This document shows positions 56,055 to 64,000 of a stretch of DNA of 64,000 bases, piece after piece. The notes under the pieces are model-generated. The model did not search any database, was not told the DNA's origin, and was given only the letters and a program-made list of their open reading frames with translations. Location: positions 69,501-133,500 of the forward strand of contig CANLDN010000002.1 of assembly GCA_947489445.1 (NCBI GenBank), in the 5' to 3' direction. The first letter of the stretch is position 1, and every line of letters starts with the position of its first letter. The position numbers and the translations under genes were made by a program. The stretch comes from an uncultured Paracoccaceae bacterium. GTDB taxonomy: Bacteria > Pseudomonadota > Alphaproteobacteria > Rhodobacterales > Rhodobacteraceae.

Positions 56055-57077
56055 CTAGGCCATCGGACGGTCAGTTCCAATGCCCGTCTCTCGCGCCTTC
56101 AATTCTGCCAGAATATCCAACACCGATGAAGAACGCCCGGCATTGACCCGACCCTGACTGGCCGCCTCGACCAGAAACGCGACCTCATCCAGCGGCTTGG
56201 CATAGATGACCGCCGATTTCGGCATGATCAGCGACAGACCCGTGCGTGCGCCTGATTGCATCAGCCATCCCAGCTTTTGCGCGGTGGAAGTATGGGCGCG
56301 CATCGAGATGCTGTCATAGCCTTGCCGCCGCAACTGCTTGCCTATCCCGGCATAGATCAACCGTGCCGCCCAGATGCCAGTGCGCGCCCGCAAGGGCAGC
56401 ACATCAATCCCGGCCTCTGATCGACGATACAAGCGATCCGCCTCGGCCAGCAACCGCTTGACCAGCTTGCGCACGTCGTTGGTGGGCAGCGGCTCACGCA
56501 CAAAATTCACCGGATCAATCCCGGCTTCCGCCAGCCAATCGAGCGGCAGATAGATCCGGCCCATCCGGGCGTCTTCCCCCACATCGCGGGCGATATTGGT
56601 CAATTGCATCGCGACGCCCAGATCACAGGCGCGCGCCAGCGCATCCGCATCGCGCACGCGCATCAGCACACACATCATGGCACCGACGGCGGCGGCGACG
56701 CGGGCTGAATAGTCTCTAACACCGCTTAACGTGTCATAACGATGCTCTGCCGCGTCCCATGCCAACCCTTCCAGCAGGGCCTCGGGCAAGGCCCGCGGCA
56801 TCTCGAATTCCTCGATAATCGCGGCAAAGGCCCGATCTTCGGGTGCATCCTTGGGCCGACCCGCATAGGCCAATTCCAACCGATCTTGCAGGCGAAACAC
56901 GGCCCCCGCCTGATACTCACCCTCATCCACCTCATCATCCGCCAAGCGGCAGAACGCATAAAGCGCCAGCGCGGGGTCACGGACCTTGGCGGGCAGGAGT
57001 TTGGAGGCGGCATGAAACGACAGCGACCCGTGGCGGATCGCCTCTTTGCAATGGTCAAGGTCGTCAGGGCGGATCAT
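56055..57077 (-). CDS. crtB: Phytoene synthase
   Basis: The 340-residue enzyme joins two geranylgeranyl diphosphates to phytoene. Both Asp-rich diphosphate sites are present: FCRLADDEVDEGEYQ (near 45) and LTNIARDVGEDARMGRIYLP (about 156-175). It starts within the crtI stop (ATGA at 57074-57077), so the two are translationally coupled, and tspO follows. The crtI-crtB pair is typical of purple bacterial photosynthesis clusters. Confidence 0.96.
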   Translation of the reverse strand: MIRPDDLDHCKEAIRHGSLSFHAASKLLPAKVRDPALALYAFCRLADDEVDEGEYQAGAVFRLQDRLELAYAGRPKDAPEDRAFAAIIEEFEMPRALPEALLEGLAWDAAEHRYDTLSGVRDYSARVAAAVGAMMCVLMRVRDADALARACDLGVAMQLTNIARDVGEDARMGRIYLPLDWLAEAGIDPVNFVREPLPTNDVRKLVKRLLAEADRLYRRSEAGIDVLPLRARTGIWAARLIYAGIGKQLRRQGYDSISMRAHTSTAQKLGWLMQSGARTGLSLIMPKSAVIYAKPLDEVAFLVEAASQGRVNAGRSSSVLDILAELKARETGIGTDRPMA

Positions 57078-58612
57078 TCTGCGGCCATCTTCATTTCGGG
57101 TTGCACCGGGGCGTCCGGCACCAGTTTGCCCAGCACTTCGGCGCTGGAGATCACCCCTGGCACGCCCGCGCCGGGATGGGTGCCTGCCCCGACCAGATAA
57201 AGGCCCCTGGCCTCTTCGCTGATGTTATGCGGCCGGAACCATGCGGATTGCAGGATGCGGGGTTCAATCGAGAAGCCAGAGCCGTTGGGCGACAGGTAGC
57301 GGTCGCGGAAATCGGCGGGGGTCAGGGCCATTTCGGTGCTGATATGGGCGGCGAAACCGGGGAGGTATTTTTCCACCTCGGCTTGTACCTTGGCTTTGTA
57401 GGTCTCGGTCTCGGTTTCCCAATCGACAGGGTCGTCAAAACCCAGATGTGGGACGGGCGACAGCACGTAGAACGTATCATCCCCGGCGGGCGCCACGCTT
57501 GGATCAGTGCGTGAAGGCCGATGAATATAGAGACTCATGTCATCGGCCAGCTTGCCCTTGATGAAGATATCCTTCAGCAGGCCTTCGTAGCGCGGCGCGT
57601 TGGTGATCGTGTGGTGTCCCACATCTGGCCACATGGCGGCGGTGCCTTTGGTGCCGAAATACCAGACGAAGAGACCCATGGACCAGCGGCGAGATGTCAG
57701 CTTGCGGTCGGTCCAGCGTTTGCGCTGTTTCCCGCGCAGCAGCCGCTGATATGTGTGCCCCGCATCCGCGTTGCTGACGACCAATGGCGCTTGGATCACT
57801 TCACCATCGGTCAAGCGGACGCCTTGCGCAGCATCGCTCTCCACCAGAATCTCATCTACTTCAACGCCATGGCGCACATGCCCGCCTTGCGACCGGATCA
57901 CCTTGACCATCGCATCCGCAATCGCCTGCACCCCGCCCATAGCGTAATGCACCCCGAATTCCTTCTCAAGATACGCCACAAGGGCATACATCGACGTCAC
58001 ATGGCGCGGATCGCCCCCGATAAACAGCGGGTGGAATGACAGGGCCATGCGCAGGCGCGCGTCCTTGACTCGCCGTTTGGCCAGCGCAAGGATCGACTGA
58101 TCGGCGCGCAGCATCGCAAATTGCGGCAGTACCTTGATCGTTTCCCATAACCGATGCATCGGCTTGGCGACCATGCCTTCGAAACCCAGGACATAGCGGC
58201 GTTCGCTATCCTTGAGGAACTTCTGGTAACCCTTCACGTCACCGGGGCTGAACCGGGCGACCTCTGCCAGCATAGCGTCAGTATCCTGCCGGGCGGTGAA
58301 GGTGGATCCGTCGGGCCAGCGGACCTCGTAAAACGGGTCCATCGGGCGCAGATCGACGTCTTTGTGAAAATCGCGCCCGCAGGCCGCCCAAAGCTGTTCA
58401 TAGACCTGCGGGACGGTGATGATCGTCGGGCCAAGGTCGAATCGATGTCCATCCTGCGTGACAGATGATCCGCGGCCGCCGGGCCGATCCAGCCGGTCGA
58501 GCACGGTGACGGCATAGCCCTTGGCGCCCAGACGCATCGCTGCGGCAAGACCACCAAGGCCTGCACCTATAACAATCGCTGCGTTTGAGTCGGTTTCCGA
58601 ATGTGTCAGCAT
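57074..58612 (-). CDS. crtI: Phytoene desaturase
   Basis: The 512-residue FAD enzyme desaturates phytoene toward neurosporene or lycopene. The dinucleotide-binding site IVIGAGLGGLAAAMRLGAKG begins at about residue 15, the substrate segment FDLGPTIITVPQVYEQLW follows, and the C-terminal LYLVGAGTHPGAGVPGVISS is the bacterial CrtI signature. It is divergent from crtA across a gap with two PpsR-type sites. The product chain length is not readable, but crtA next door points to the spheroidene pathway. Confidence 0.96.
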   Translation of the reverse strand: MLTHSETDSNAAIVIGAGLGGLAAAMRLGAKGYAVTVLDRLDRPGGRGSSVTQDGHRFDLGPTIITVPQVYEQLWAACGRDFHKDVDLRPMDPFYEVRWPDGSTFTARQDTDAMLAEVARFSPGDVKGYQKFLKDSERRYVLGFEGMVAKPMHRLWETIKVLPQFAMLRADQSILALAKRRVKDARLRMALSFHPLFIGGDPRHVTSMYALVAYLEKEFGVHYAMGGVQAIADAMVKVIRSQGGHVRHGVEVDEILVESDAAQGVRLTDGEVIQAPLVVSNADAGHTYQRLLRGKQRKRWTDRKLTSRRWSMGLFVWYFGTKGTAAMWPDVGHHTITNAPRYEGLLKDIFIKGKLADDMSLYIHRPSRTDPSVAPAGDDTFYVLSPVPHLGFDDPVDWETETETYKAKVQAEVEKYLPGFAAHISTEMALTPADFRDRYLSPNGSGFSIEPRILQSAWFRPHNISEEARGLYLVGAGTHPGAGVPGVISSAEVLGKLVPDAPVQPEMKMAAE

Positions 58613-58627
58613 AGGTTCACACTAACA

Positions 58628-58645
58628 TGTAAACTCAAGTTGACA
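58628..58645. promoter_or_regulatory. PpsR/CrtJ-type palindrome 1
   Basis: TGT-N12-ACA with spacer AAACTCAAGTTG, 16 bases upstream of crtI, matches the consensus of the oxygen/light repressor PpsR (CrtJ). Confidence 0.85.
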
Positions 58646-58683
58646 ATTCCTAACGTCAACATCTTCCCAAAACGGGTCTGATA

Positions 58684-58701
58684 TGTCAGGGTAAATTGAC
58701 A
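58684..58701. promoter_or_regulatory. PpsR/CrtJ-type palindrome 2
   Basis: TGT-N12-ACA with spacer CAGGGTAAATTG, 22 bases upstream of crtA. The two sites lie 56 bases apart between the divergent crtI and crtA promoters, a layout that suits cooperative repression of both. Confidence 0.85.
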
Positions 58702-58723
58702 CTCCTCGCCAAGGTGCATCTTT

Positions 58724-59431
58724 GTGACTCAGATCGTCAGCCTTTCATTCTATCGTTTTTCCGGGTTTTCCGGACGGGCCTGGGCGCTGATGATGATGGG
58801 TGCAGCCAGACCCGCCTTGTCATGCACCCCGGACATCAAGTTCTGGAAACTCTGTGGGGCCGGCAAGGGCGAAGGATTCAACCCAACAGTGAACCCCTAC
58901 ACCATCGCGATCCTTGCCACATGGAACAGCGTAGAACTGGCACAAGATCGCACCGCCAACACGCCGATTTTTCAACGTTATCGCAAGCGTAGTGTCGAAG
59001 ACTGGACCGTGTTCCTGCAACCCCGCTCGGTCAGGGGCGCGTGGGGCGGCAGTGCACCCTTTGCGGCGGCTGACGCACCTGCAGACGGCCCGATGGCGGC
59101 ATTGACCCGCGCCTCGATCCGTAAATCGGCCATCCTGCAATTCTGGAAACAGGTGCCCGACATTTCCGACAATATCGGGGCCGACCCCAACGTGATGTTC
59201 AAGGCGGGGATCGGTGAATTGCCGATGCTGGACCAGATCACCTTTTCCATTTGGCCCGACAAGGCCACGATGGACGGCTTCGCCCGCACCGGCCCGCATG
59301 GTGCAGCGATCAAGGCCGTCCGTGCGGGCAATTGGTTTTCCGAGGAACTCTTTGCCCGTTTCGCCGTCCATTCCGACCGGGGCACATGGAACGGCACCTC
59401 GCCCCTTGCCAAACTATCGGAGGCCGCATGA
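58724..59431 (+). CDS. crtA: Spheroidene monooxygenase
   Basis: The 235-residue oxygenase adds a keto group to spheroidene, giving spheroidenone in the presence of O2. VSLSFYRFSGFSGRAWALMM at the start and KLCGAGKGEGFNPTVNPYTI, FMFKAGIGELP-like VMFKAGIGELPMLDQITFSI and ARMSFWPD-like segments fit CrtA. It starts with GTG 58724. Its stop overlaps the bchI start (ATGA at 59428), so bchI-bchD-bchO are likely read from the crtA promoter. Confidence 0.92.
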   Translation: MTQIVSLSFYRFSGFSGRAWALMMMGAARPALSCTPDIKFWKLCGAGKGEGFNPTVNPYTIAILATWNSVELAQDRTANTPIFQRYRKRSVEDWTVFLQPRSVRGAWGGSAPFAAADAPADGPMAALTRASIRKSAILQFWKQVPDISDNIGADPNVMFKAGIGELPMLDQITFSIWPDKATMDGFARTGPHGAAIKAVRAGNWFSEELFARFAVHSDRGTWNGTSPLAKLSEAA

Positions 59432-60429
59432 CCCCCTTCCCCTTCTCCGCCATCGTCGGCCAAGACGAGATGAAGCGCGCCATGATCCTGACCGCCATCG
59501 ACGGCTCTATCGGCGGCGTGCTGGTCTTTGGCGACAGGGGCACCGGCAAATCCACCGCTGTTCGTGCGCTGGCCGCCCTGCTGCCACCCATCAAGGCAAT
59601 CAAGAACTGTCCCGTGAACAGCGCCAAGGCCGCCGAAGTGCCGGGTTGGGCCAACCTCAAAGCCAAGCGTGTCCACGAGACCCCGACCCCCGTGGTCGAT
59701 CTGCCGCTGGGCGCAACAGAGGACCGAGTGACCGGCGCGCTCGACATCGAAAAGGCGCTGACGAAGGGCGAAAAGGCGTTCCAGCCGGGACTACTTGCCA
59801 AGGCAAACCGGGGATATCTTTATATTGACGAGGTCAACCTGCTCGAAGACCACATCGTCGACCTCCTCCTCGACGTCGCCCAATCCGGCGAAAACGTGGT
59901 CGAACGCGAAGGGCTATCGATCCGCCATCCTGCCCGGTTTGTTCTGGTCGGGTCCGGCAACCCGGAGGAAGGCGAACTGCGCCCGCAACTGCTCGACAGG
60001 TTCGGTCTGTCGGTCGAAGTCACCTCGCCAAAAGAAATCGATACGAGGGTCGAAGTCATCAAACGCCGCGATGCGTTCGAGAATGACAATGCCGCCTTCA
60101 TGCTGCGTTGGCAGGCGGAAGATGCCGCGATCCGCGACCGTATCCTGAAAGCGCGCAAATCGCTGGCGAAGCTGAAGACGCCCGACAAGACGCTGAACGA
60201 TGTGGCCGAACTCTGCCTCGCGCTCGGTTCTGACGGGTTGCGCGGTGAACTGACGTTGCTGAAGGCCGCTCGCGCCTATGCTGCGTGGCGCGATGATACC
60301 GCCCTGACCCGCGCGCATATTCGCGATGTGGCCCCGATGGCGTTGCGCCACCGGCTGCGGCGCGATCCGCTGGATGAGGCGGGCAGCGGTACCCGCGTCG
60401 CCCGCAGGGTGGAAGACGTACTTGGATAG
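59428..60429 (+). CDS. bchI: Magnesium chelatase ATPase subunit I
   Basis: The 333-residue AAA+ protein drives Mg insertion into protoporphyrin IX, the first committed step to bacteriochlorophyll. Walker A is GDRGTGKS (35-42) and Walker B is LYIDEVNLLEDHIVDLLLD; the sensor region GSGNPEEGELRPQLLDRFGL is typical. CGGAGG lies 5 bases before ATG 59428. It overlaps crtA at its start and bchD at its end. Confidence 0.97.
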   Translation: MTPFPFSAIVGQDEMKRAMILTAIDGSIGGVLVFGDRGTGKSTAVRALAALLPPIKAIKNCPVNSAKAAEVPGWANLKAKRVHETPTPVVDLPLGATEDRVTGALDIEKALTKGEKAFQPGLLAKANRGYLYIDEVNLLEDHIVDLLLDVAQSGENVVEREGLSIRHPARFVLVGSGNPEEGELRPQLLDRFGLSVEVTSPKEIDTRVEVIKRRDAFENDNAAFMLRWQAEDAAIRDRILKARKSLAKLKTPDKTLNDVAELCLALGSDGLRGELTLLKAARAYAAWRDDTALTRAHIRDVAPMALRHRLRRDPLDEAGSGTRVARRVEDVLG

Positions 60430-62083
60430 CGGGCAACAGGCCACGCTGGCGTTGCAATTGCTGGCGATTGATCCGGGGCTCGGCGGGGTCACGATCCGCG
60501 CCCGATCCGGACCAGTCCGCGATGCCCTGCTAAGACTGGTCGATCCCGGCGCCAAACGCATTCATCCCGCCATATCTGACGAAGCACTGTTTGGCGGTCT
60601 CGACCTGTCCGCCACATTGACGACCGGGCATCTGGTGGCGGAACGGGGCCTGCTTGCAGCGCCCGGTCCGATGATCCTTGCCATGGCCGAGCGGGCACCC
60701 GTGCGGCTGGCTGCGCATCTGGCGGTGGCGCTGGACAAGGGCGCGGGTCATACGCTCGTCGCGCTAGATGAGGGGGTTGAGCCGGATGAGGCCGTTGACG
60801 CCAAGCTGACTGAACGCCTCGCCTTCCACATAGACCTGTCGGACATCAGTTTGCACGAGATATCCACCAATCCGCCCGGCAAAGCCGGGCAGCCCCCGAC
60901 CCTCCCCATGGGAGGGGGCTTCACCCCCACCCAGGGCCGGGGGCTACCCTCTGTTGCACCTGAACTGCTGACCCAAATCACCCGCATCGCATCTGACCTT
61001 GGCATCGACAGTCTCCGCGCCCCGCTCTTCGCCCTACGCGCGGCCAAGGCCCACGCGATCCTGAACGACCGGGACCACATCACCACCGAAGACATCGAAA
61101 CCGCTTGCGCCCTGACCCTCGCCCACCGCGCAACCCGCATCCCCGAACCTCAGCCACAAGAGCCCGAGGACCCACCGCCAGAGCAAACGGAAAACCAAAA
61201 CACCGAAGACACGCTGGATATCCCCGACGAACTACTCCTCGACGCGGTCCGCGCACTCCTCCCCGACAACCTGCTTGACCGGCTCGCGGCACAAAAGGCG
61301 CGTCAGGGGCGCGGCAACGGCACGGGCGCAGCCCGCAAAGGCAACCGGCGCGGGCGCCCCCTGCCATCGCGGCAAGGACGGCTCAGCGACGGCGCACGGA
61401 TCGACATCATCGGCACGTTACGTGCTGCCGCCCCGTGGCAGACGATCCGGCGCAACGCGACCGGGCGCGATGGCCTCCATATCCGCCCTGCCGATTTCCG
61501 TATCAAACGGTTCGAGGAAAAATCGGACCGGCTGCTGATCTTCACCGTCGATGCCTCCGGCTCAGCAGCACTTACCCGGCTGGCCGAGGCGAAAGGGGCC
61601 GTCGAACTTCTCCTCGCCCAGGCCTATGCGCGGCGGGATCACGTGGCGCTCGTCGCTTTCCGGGGCACAGACGCCGAACTGCTGCTTCCCCCCACCCGAT
61701 CCCTCGTGCAAACCAAACGCCGCCTTGCAGGCTTGCCCGGCGGTGGCGGCACGCCGCTCGCCGCTGGCATGGTCGCCGCCTTTGAACAAGCTACCCACGC
61801 GACCCGCAGGGGCCTGACCCCCACCATCGCCATCCTGACCGACGGTCGGGCCAATATCGCACTGGACGGTACCGCGGACCGCAAACAGGCGGCCATTGAC
61901 GCGCAACAGATCGCCAAGGTGCTGCGCGCCCACGGCATCGATGCCATTGTCATCGACACCGGCAACCGGCCTGAACCGGCCTTGCGCAACCTCGCGCAGA
62001 CGCTGGACGCCGCCTATCTGCCTTTGCCCCGCGCCGATGCGCACAGGCTGTCGCAATCCGTCGCCACGGCGCTTGGCGACTGA
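60422..62083 (+). CDS. bchD: Magnesium chelatase subunit D, with an in-frame palindromic insertion
   Basis: The 553-residue protein has an inactive AAA+ domain (about 1-235), a Pro/Glu-rich linker (EPQPQEPEDPPPEQTENQ) and a C-terminal integrin I (VWA) domain with MIDAS DASGS and later ILTDGRAN. It forms the platform with BchI for Mg chelation. The likely start is TTG 60422 (LDSGQQATLALQLLAID), overlapping bchI by 8 bases; no ATG fits the family's N-terminus. Within the AAA+ part, residues at about 152-178 (NPPGKAGQPPTLPMGGGFTP and following) are encoded by a palindromic repeat absent from the BchD sequences I recall. Confidence 0.93.
   Translation: MDSGQQATLALQLLAIDPGLGGVTIRARSGPVRDALLRLVDPGAKRIHPAISDEALFGGLDLSATLTTGHLVAERGLLAAPGPMILAMAERAPVRLAAHLAVALDKGAGHTLVALDEGVEPDEAVDAKLTERLAFHIDLSDISLHEISTNPPGKAGQPPTLPMGGGFTPTQGRGLPSVAPELLTQITRIASDLGIDSLRAPLFALRAAKAHAILNDRDHITTEDIETACALTLAHRATRIPEPQPQEPEDPPPEQTENQNTEDTLDIPDELLLDAVRALLPDNLLDRLAAQKARQGRGNGTGAARKGNRRGRPLPSRQGRLSDGARIDIIGTLRAAAPWQTIRRNATGRDGLHIRPADFRIKRFEEKSDRLLIFTVDASGSAALTRLAEAKGAVELLLAQAYARRDHVALVAFRGTDAELLLPPTRSLVQTKRRLAGLPGGGGTPLAAGMVAAFEQATHATRRGLTPTIAILTDGRANIALDGTADRKQAAIDAQQIAKVLRAHGIDAIVIDTGNRPEPALRNLAQTLDAAYLPLPRADAHRLSQSVATALGD
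60874..60948. repeat. Palindromic repeat inside bchD
   Basis: There is a hairpin GCCCGGC-AAA-GCCGGGC (60874-60890), then arms GGCAGCCCCCGACCCT (60888-60903) and its near complement at 60933-60948 (14 of 16 bases), with an internal stem CCCTCCC-CAT-GGGAGGG (60900-60916). It is translated in frame as a Gly/Pro-rich loop. Confidence 0.75.
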
Positions 62084-62926
62084 ATGCGCTGGCCTCCCGA
62101 CCCGGCCATCTGGCCCCTGACCGAACATTCCCGGCAAGTCCTGCACCGTCCCCACCGCTGGCATGTGCAGGAACATGGGACAGGTGACACGATCCTGCTG
62201 ATCCACGGGGCGGGCGGCGCCACGCAAAGCTTTCGCGGCCTCTTTCCAATTTTGGCGCAGGACCATCATGTCATCATGTTCGACCTGCCCGGCCAGGGCT
62301 TTACCCAGCTTGGCGGGCAACAGCGCTGCGGGCTGGATCACATGTCAGAGGATATCCTGAGCCTGATCCGGCACGAGGGCTGGAGCCCTACCCAGATCGT
62401 CGGCCACTCCGCCGGGGCCGCTATTGCGTTACGGTTATGCGAACTCGGCCTGCGCCCGGCAAAGGGGATCGTGGGCATCAACGCCGCTTTGGGCAAGTTC
62501 AAGGGTGTCGCCGGGTGGCTCTTTCCCATGATGGCGAAGGCACTGGCGGTAACCCCCTTCAGCGCCAGCATGTTCGCGGCGACGACAACCCGCAGCAGCG
62601 TGCGCAACCTGATCCGGGGCACCGGATCAACGCTGGATGAACAGGGGTTGGAGCTTTATTACCAGCTTGCGACGGATAAGGGGCATGTTGACGCAACCCT
62701 ATCGATGATGGCGCAATGGTCGCTTGATGGGCTCTTGTCACGACTCGAGCAGATCGACACAGGCGTGCATCTGATCACCGGATCGAACGACAAGGCCGTC
62801 CCGCCCCAGGTCAGCCGCGACGCTGTGGCCAGACTGCCAAGTGCGACACTGACAGAACTCTCCAATCTCGGGCATCTGGCCCATGAAGAGGACGCAGCGA
62901 CAATCGCCAGTCTGATCATCCAATGA
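62084..62926 (+). CDS. bchO: BchO-type alpha/beta hydrolase (Mg-chelatase accessory)
   Basis: The 280-residue protein has the oxyanion segment ILLIHGAGGATQSFRGLFPI, the nucleophile elbow VGHSAGAAIALRL and the catalytic His near the end in LSNLGHLAHEED, with the acid probably in TGSNDKAVP. BchO always sits beside bchI-bchD in purple bacteria and is thought to aid Mg chelation, although its exact reaction is unsettled. Its ATG directly follows the bchD TGA with no gap. Confidence 0.94.
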   Translation: MRWPPDPAIWPLTEHSRQVLHRPHRWHVQEHGTGDTILLIHGAGGATQSFRGLFPILAQDHHVIMFDLPGQGFTQLGGQQRCGLDHMSEDILSLIRHEGWSPTQIVGHSAGAAIALRLCELGLRPAKGIVGINAALGKFKGVAGWLFPMMAKALAVTPFSASMFAATTTRSSVRNLIRGTGSTLDEQGLELYYQLATDKGHVDATLSMMAQWSLDGLLSRLEQIDTGVHLITGSNDKAVPPQVSRDAVARLPSATLTELSNLGHLAHEEDAATIASLIIQ

Positions 62927-62930
62927 CAAA

Positions 62931-62958
62931 AGGCCGCGAGCGTTTCCACTCACGGCCT
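62931..62958. terminator. Hairpin terminator between bchO and the cytochrome gene
   Basis: AGGCCGCGAG and CTCACGGCCT form a 10-bp stem with one mismatch around an 8-base loop, preceded by an A-run. It lies between convergent genes and can serve both. Confidence 0.8.
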
Positions 62959-62981
62959 CCAAACCTAGCGATAGGTCGGTA

Positions 62982-63428
62982 TTATTCTGGCGCGGCAAAA
63001 GTCGACAGGTAGGCAAACAGGTCATAAGCCTGCTCTTCCTGACGCACCTGATAGGCCATCTTACCACGGGCGCGGCGGTTATCCAGCGTCTCACGCAACC
63101 AACCGGTTGGATCCTGCACATAACCAACGAACGCTTCTTCGGTCCACGGTGTTTCAGCTTCGCCCAGTTCGATCAGGGCATCGCTATAGCGGAATCCTTC
63201 GACAGATCCCATCGTGCGGCCCGCAATACCATAAAGGTTCGGGCCAGTCCGTGCGTTGCGACCAGCCAGCACTTCACCGCTGGCATCTGCGACCACGTGG
63301 CAAGCCACGCACTGGCGGTTAAACTGTTCTTCGCCAGCTGCAGCGTCACCTTGGGTGGATGCATGGCCGCCTGCAAATGCAGGCGCGGCAAGCACAGCGA
63401 AGGCCGCTGCAAATTTAAAACTCTTCAT
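62982..63428 (-). CDS. cycA: Periplasmic c2-type cytochrome
   Basis: The 148-residue protein has a Sec signal peptide (MKSFKFAAAFAVLAAPAFA) and a single class I heme: CVACH at about 40-44 and Met ligand in RGKMAYQVRQEEQ. In phototrophs of this group such a cytochrome shuttles electrons between bc1 (petABC here) and the reaction centre. GGAA precedes ATG 63428 by 7 bases. It lies between the bch cluster and hemA, an arrangement I recall from related genomes. It may be c2 or a c551/c554 relative. Confidence 0.88.
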   Translation of the reverse strand: MKSFKFAAAFAVLAAPAFAGGHASTQGDAAAGEEQFNRQCVACHVVADASGEVLAGRNARTGPNLYGIAGRTMGSVEGFRYSDALIELGEAETPWTEEAFVGYVQDPTGWLRETLDNRRARGKMAYQVRQEEQAYDLFAYLSTFAAPE

Positions 63429-63539
63429 GATCGTCTTCCTTTTCGATCTGGTTCTGTGACCGTTGCCCCAGTCGGGGGACAATGTAATACATCAGACCCG
63501 GGGGTCCACCCTTTGGTTCAAAAGTTTGTGTGATGCAAA

Positions 63540-64000
63540 TCAGGCGACTGCATGTGCGAGGGCACATTGCTTCCACAGAACCCTTAACGCATTGATAAGA
63601 TGATCAATATCTTCGTCTGAATGAAGCGGGGAAGGGGTGAACCGCAAGCGCTCTGTGCCCTTTGGAACGGTGGGATAGTTGATCGGCTGTACATAAATAT
63701 CCCATTCGCGCATCAGGTAATCGGCCAGCATCCGGGTCTTGACCGGGTCCTTGATCAGAACTGGCACGATATGGCTTTCGTTGTGCATATGCGGGATGCC
63801 TTCGCGATCAAGCGCGGCGCGCAGGCGCGCCACCTGCCGTTTCTGGCGGGCACGCTCCATCTGCGATTCCTTGAGATAAGCGATGGATGTGCGGGCCGCC
63901 GCCGCGACCGCAGGCGGTAACGCAGTCGTAAAAATGAACCCGGACGCAAAGCTGCGAATGAAATCACAAAGCGCCGCAGACCCAGTGATATAGCCACCGA
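63540..64000 (-). CDS. hemA: 5-aminolevulinate synthase, N-terminal part outside window
   Basis: About 153 C-terminal codons of ALA synthase, which condenses glycine with succinyl-CoA (C4 pathway) to begin heme and bacteriochlorophyll synthesis. The frame entering from the right edge reads GGYITGSAALCDFIRSFASG, FIFTTALPPAVAAAA and ARTSIAYLKESQMERARQ, then HNESHIVPVLIKDPVKTRML and QPINYPTVPKGTERLRFTPS, all typical of HemA. The PLP lysine lies upstream of the visible part. It precedes the cytochrome gene on the same strand. Confidence 0.95.
   Translation of the reverse strand, partial: GGYITGSAALCDFIRSFASGFIFTTALPPAVAAAARTSIAYLKESQMERARQKRQVARLRAALDREGIPHMHNESHIVPVLIKDPVKTRMLADYLMREWDIYVQPINYPTVPKGTERLRFTPSPLHSDEDIDHLINALRVLWKQCALAHAVA

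Noticed and set aside
63429..63539. FnrL-type site upstream of the cytochrome gene
   Set aside because: TTTGTGTGATGCAAA is only a partial palindrome and does not match TTGAT-N4-ATCAA well enough.

Overview
The window reads as a chromosomal segment of an aerobic anoxygenic phototrophic alphaproteobacterium of the Roseobacter group (Rhodobacteraceae). The main support is a photosynthesis-cluster edge at 55.5-64 kb (tspO, crtB, crtI, crtA, bchI, bchD, bchO, a c2-type cytochrome and hemA) with two PpsR-type palindromes between crtI and crtA. A petABC operon of Rhodobacter type, phosphonate uptake genes and betaine/dimethylglycine-type demethylation genes fit the same group. This assignment is inference from gene content and remembered family sequences; no database was searched. 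I see no CRISPR array, no intact insertion sequence, no prophage and no rRNA.

Layout. 0-8.5 kb: mixed housekeeping genes, mostly on the minus strand (SDR, RsmC-like methyltransferase, ClpS, D,D-carboxypeptidase with SPOR domain, GNAT, a caspase-fold/peptidoglycan-binding protein, a PaaK-like CoA ligase) and an AraC regulator. 8.5-12.8 kb: an RND efflux adaptor/pump pair divergent from that regulator. 12.9-17.7 kb: a minus-strand pair, a berberine-bridge-type flavin oxidase followed by a large SAM/adenylate cyclase/ATPase protein. 18.3-21.8 kb: phnD-phnC-phnE1-phnE2. 22.1-24.7 kb: GST, lysine-forming saccharopine dehydrogenase-like protein, DUF3775 and a free-methionine-sulfoxide reductase. 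24.8-32.2 kb: a one-carbon/methyl catabolism block (XRE-cupin regulator, GFA-type protein, two DMGDH-type FAD/GcvT proteins, a PPOX-fold protein, a homocysteine S-methyltransferase).

32.4-41.2 kb: response regulator, the ctpA-envC-gpmI envelope/glycolysis operon, tRNA-Lys, dapF-mtaB, two GSTs and a beta-barrel protein. 41.6-44.5 kb: petABC (cytochrome bc1). 44.5-47.8 kb: thiBPQ under a TPP riboswitch. 47.9-51.8 kb: aroC, an HD hydrolase, an EamA exporter, a glycosyltransferase gene broken by one amber codon, and HU. 51.9-55.2 kb: amn-ade purine salvage. 55.2-64 kb: the photosynthesis genes and partial hemA.

How they work together. The bc1 complex, c2-type cytochrome, Mg-chelatase I/D subunits, carotenoid enzymes and ALA synthase form a phototrophy/tetrapyrrole set. 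The methyl block would pass N-methyl groups to homocysteine and folate. No clearly new system stands out. The best leads are the caspase-fold protein with no Cys or His, the translationally adjacent oxidase/cyclase-ATPase pair, a repeat inserted in frame in bchD, and dispersed palindromes.
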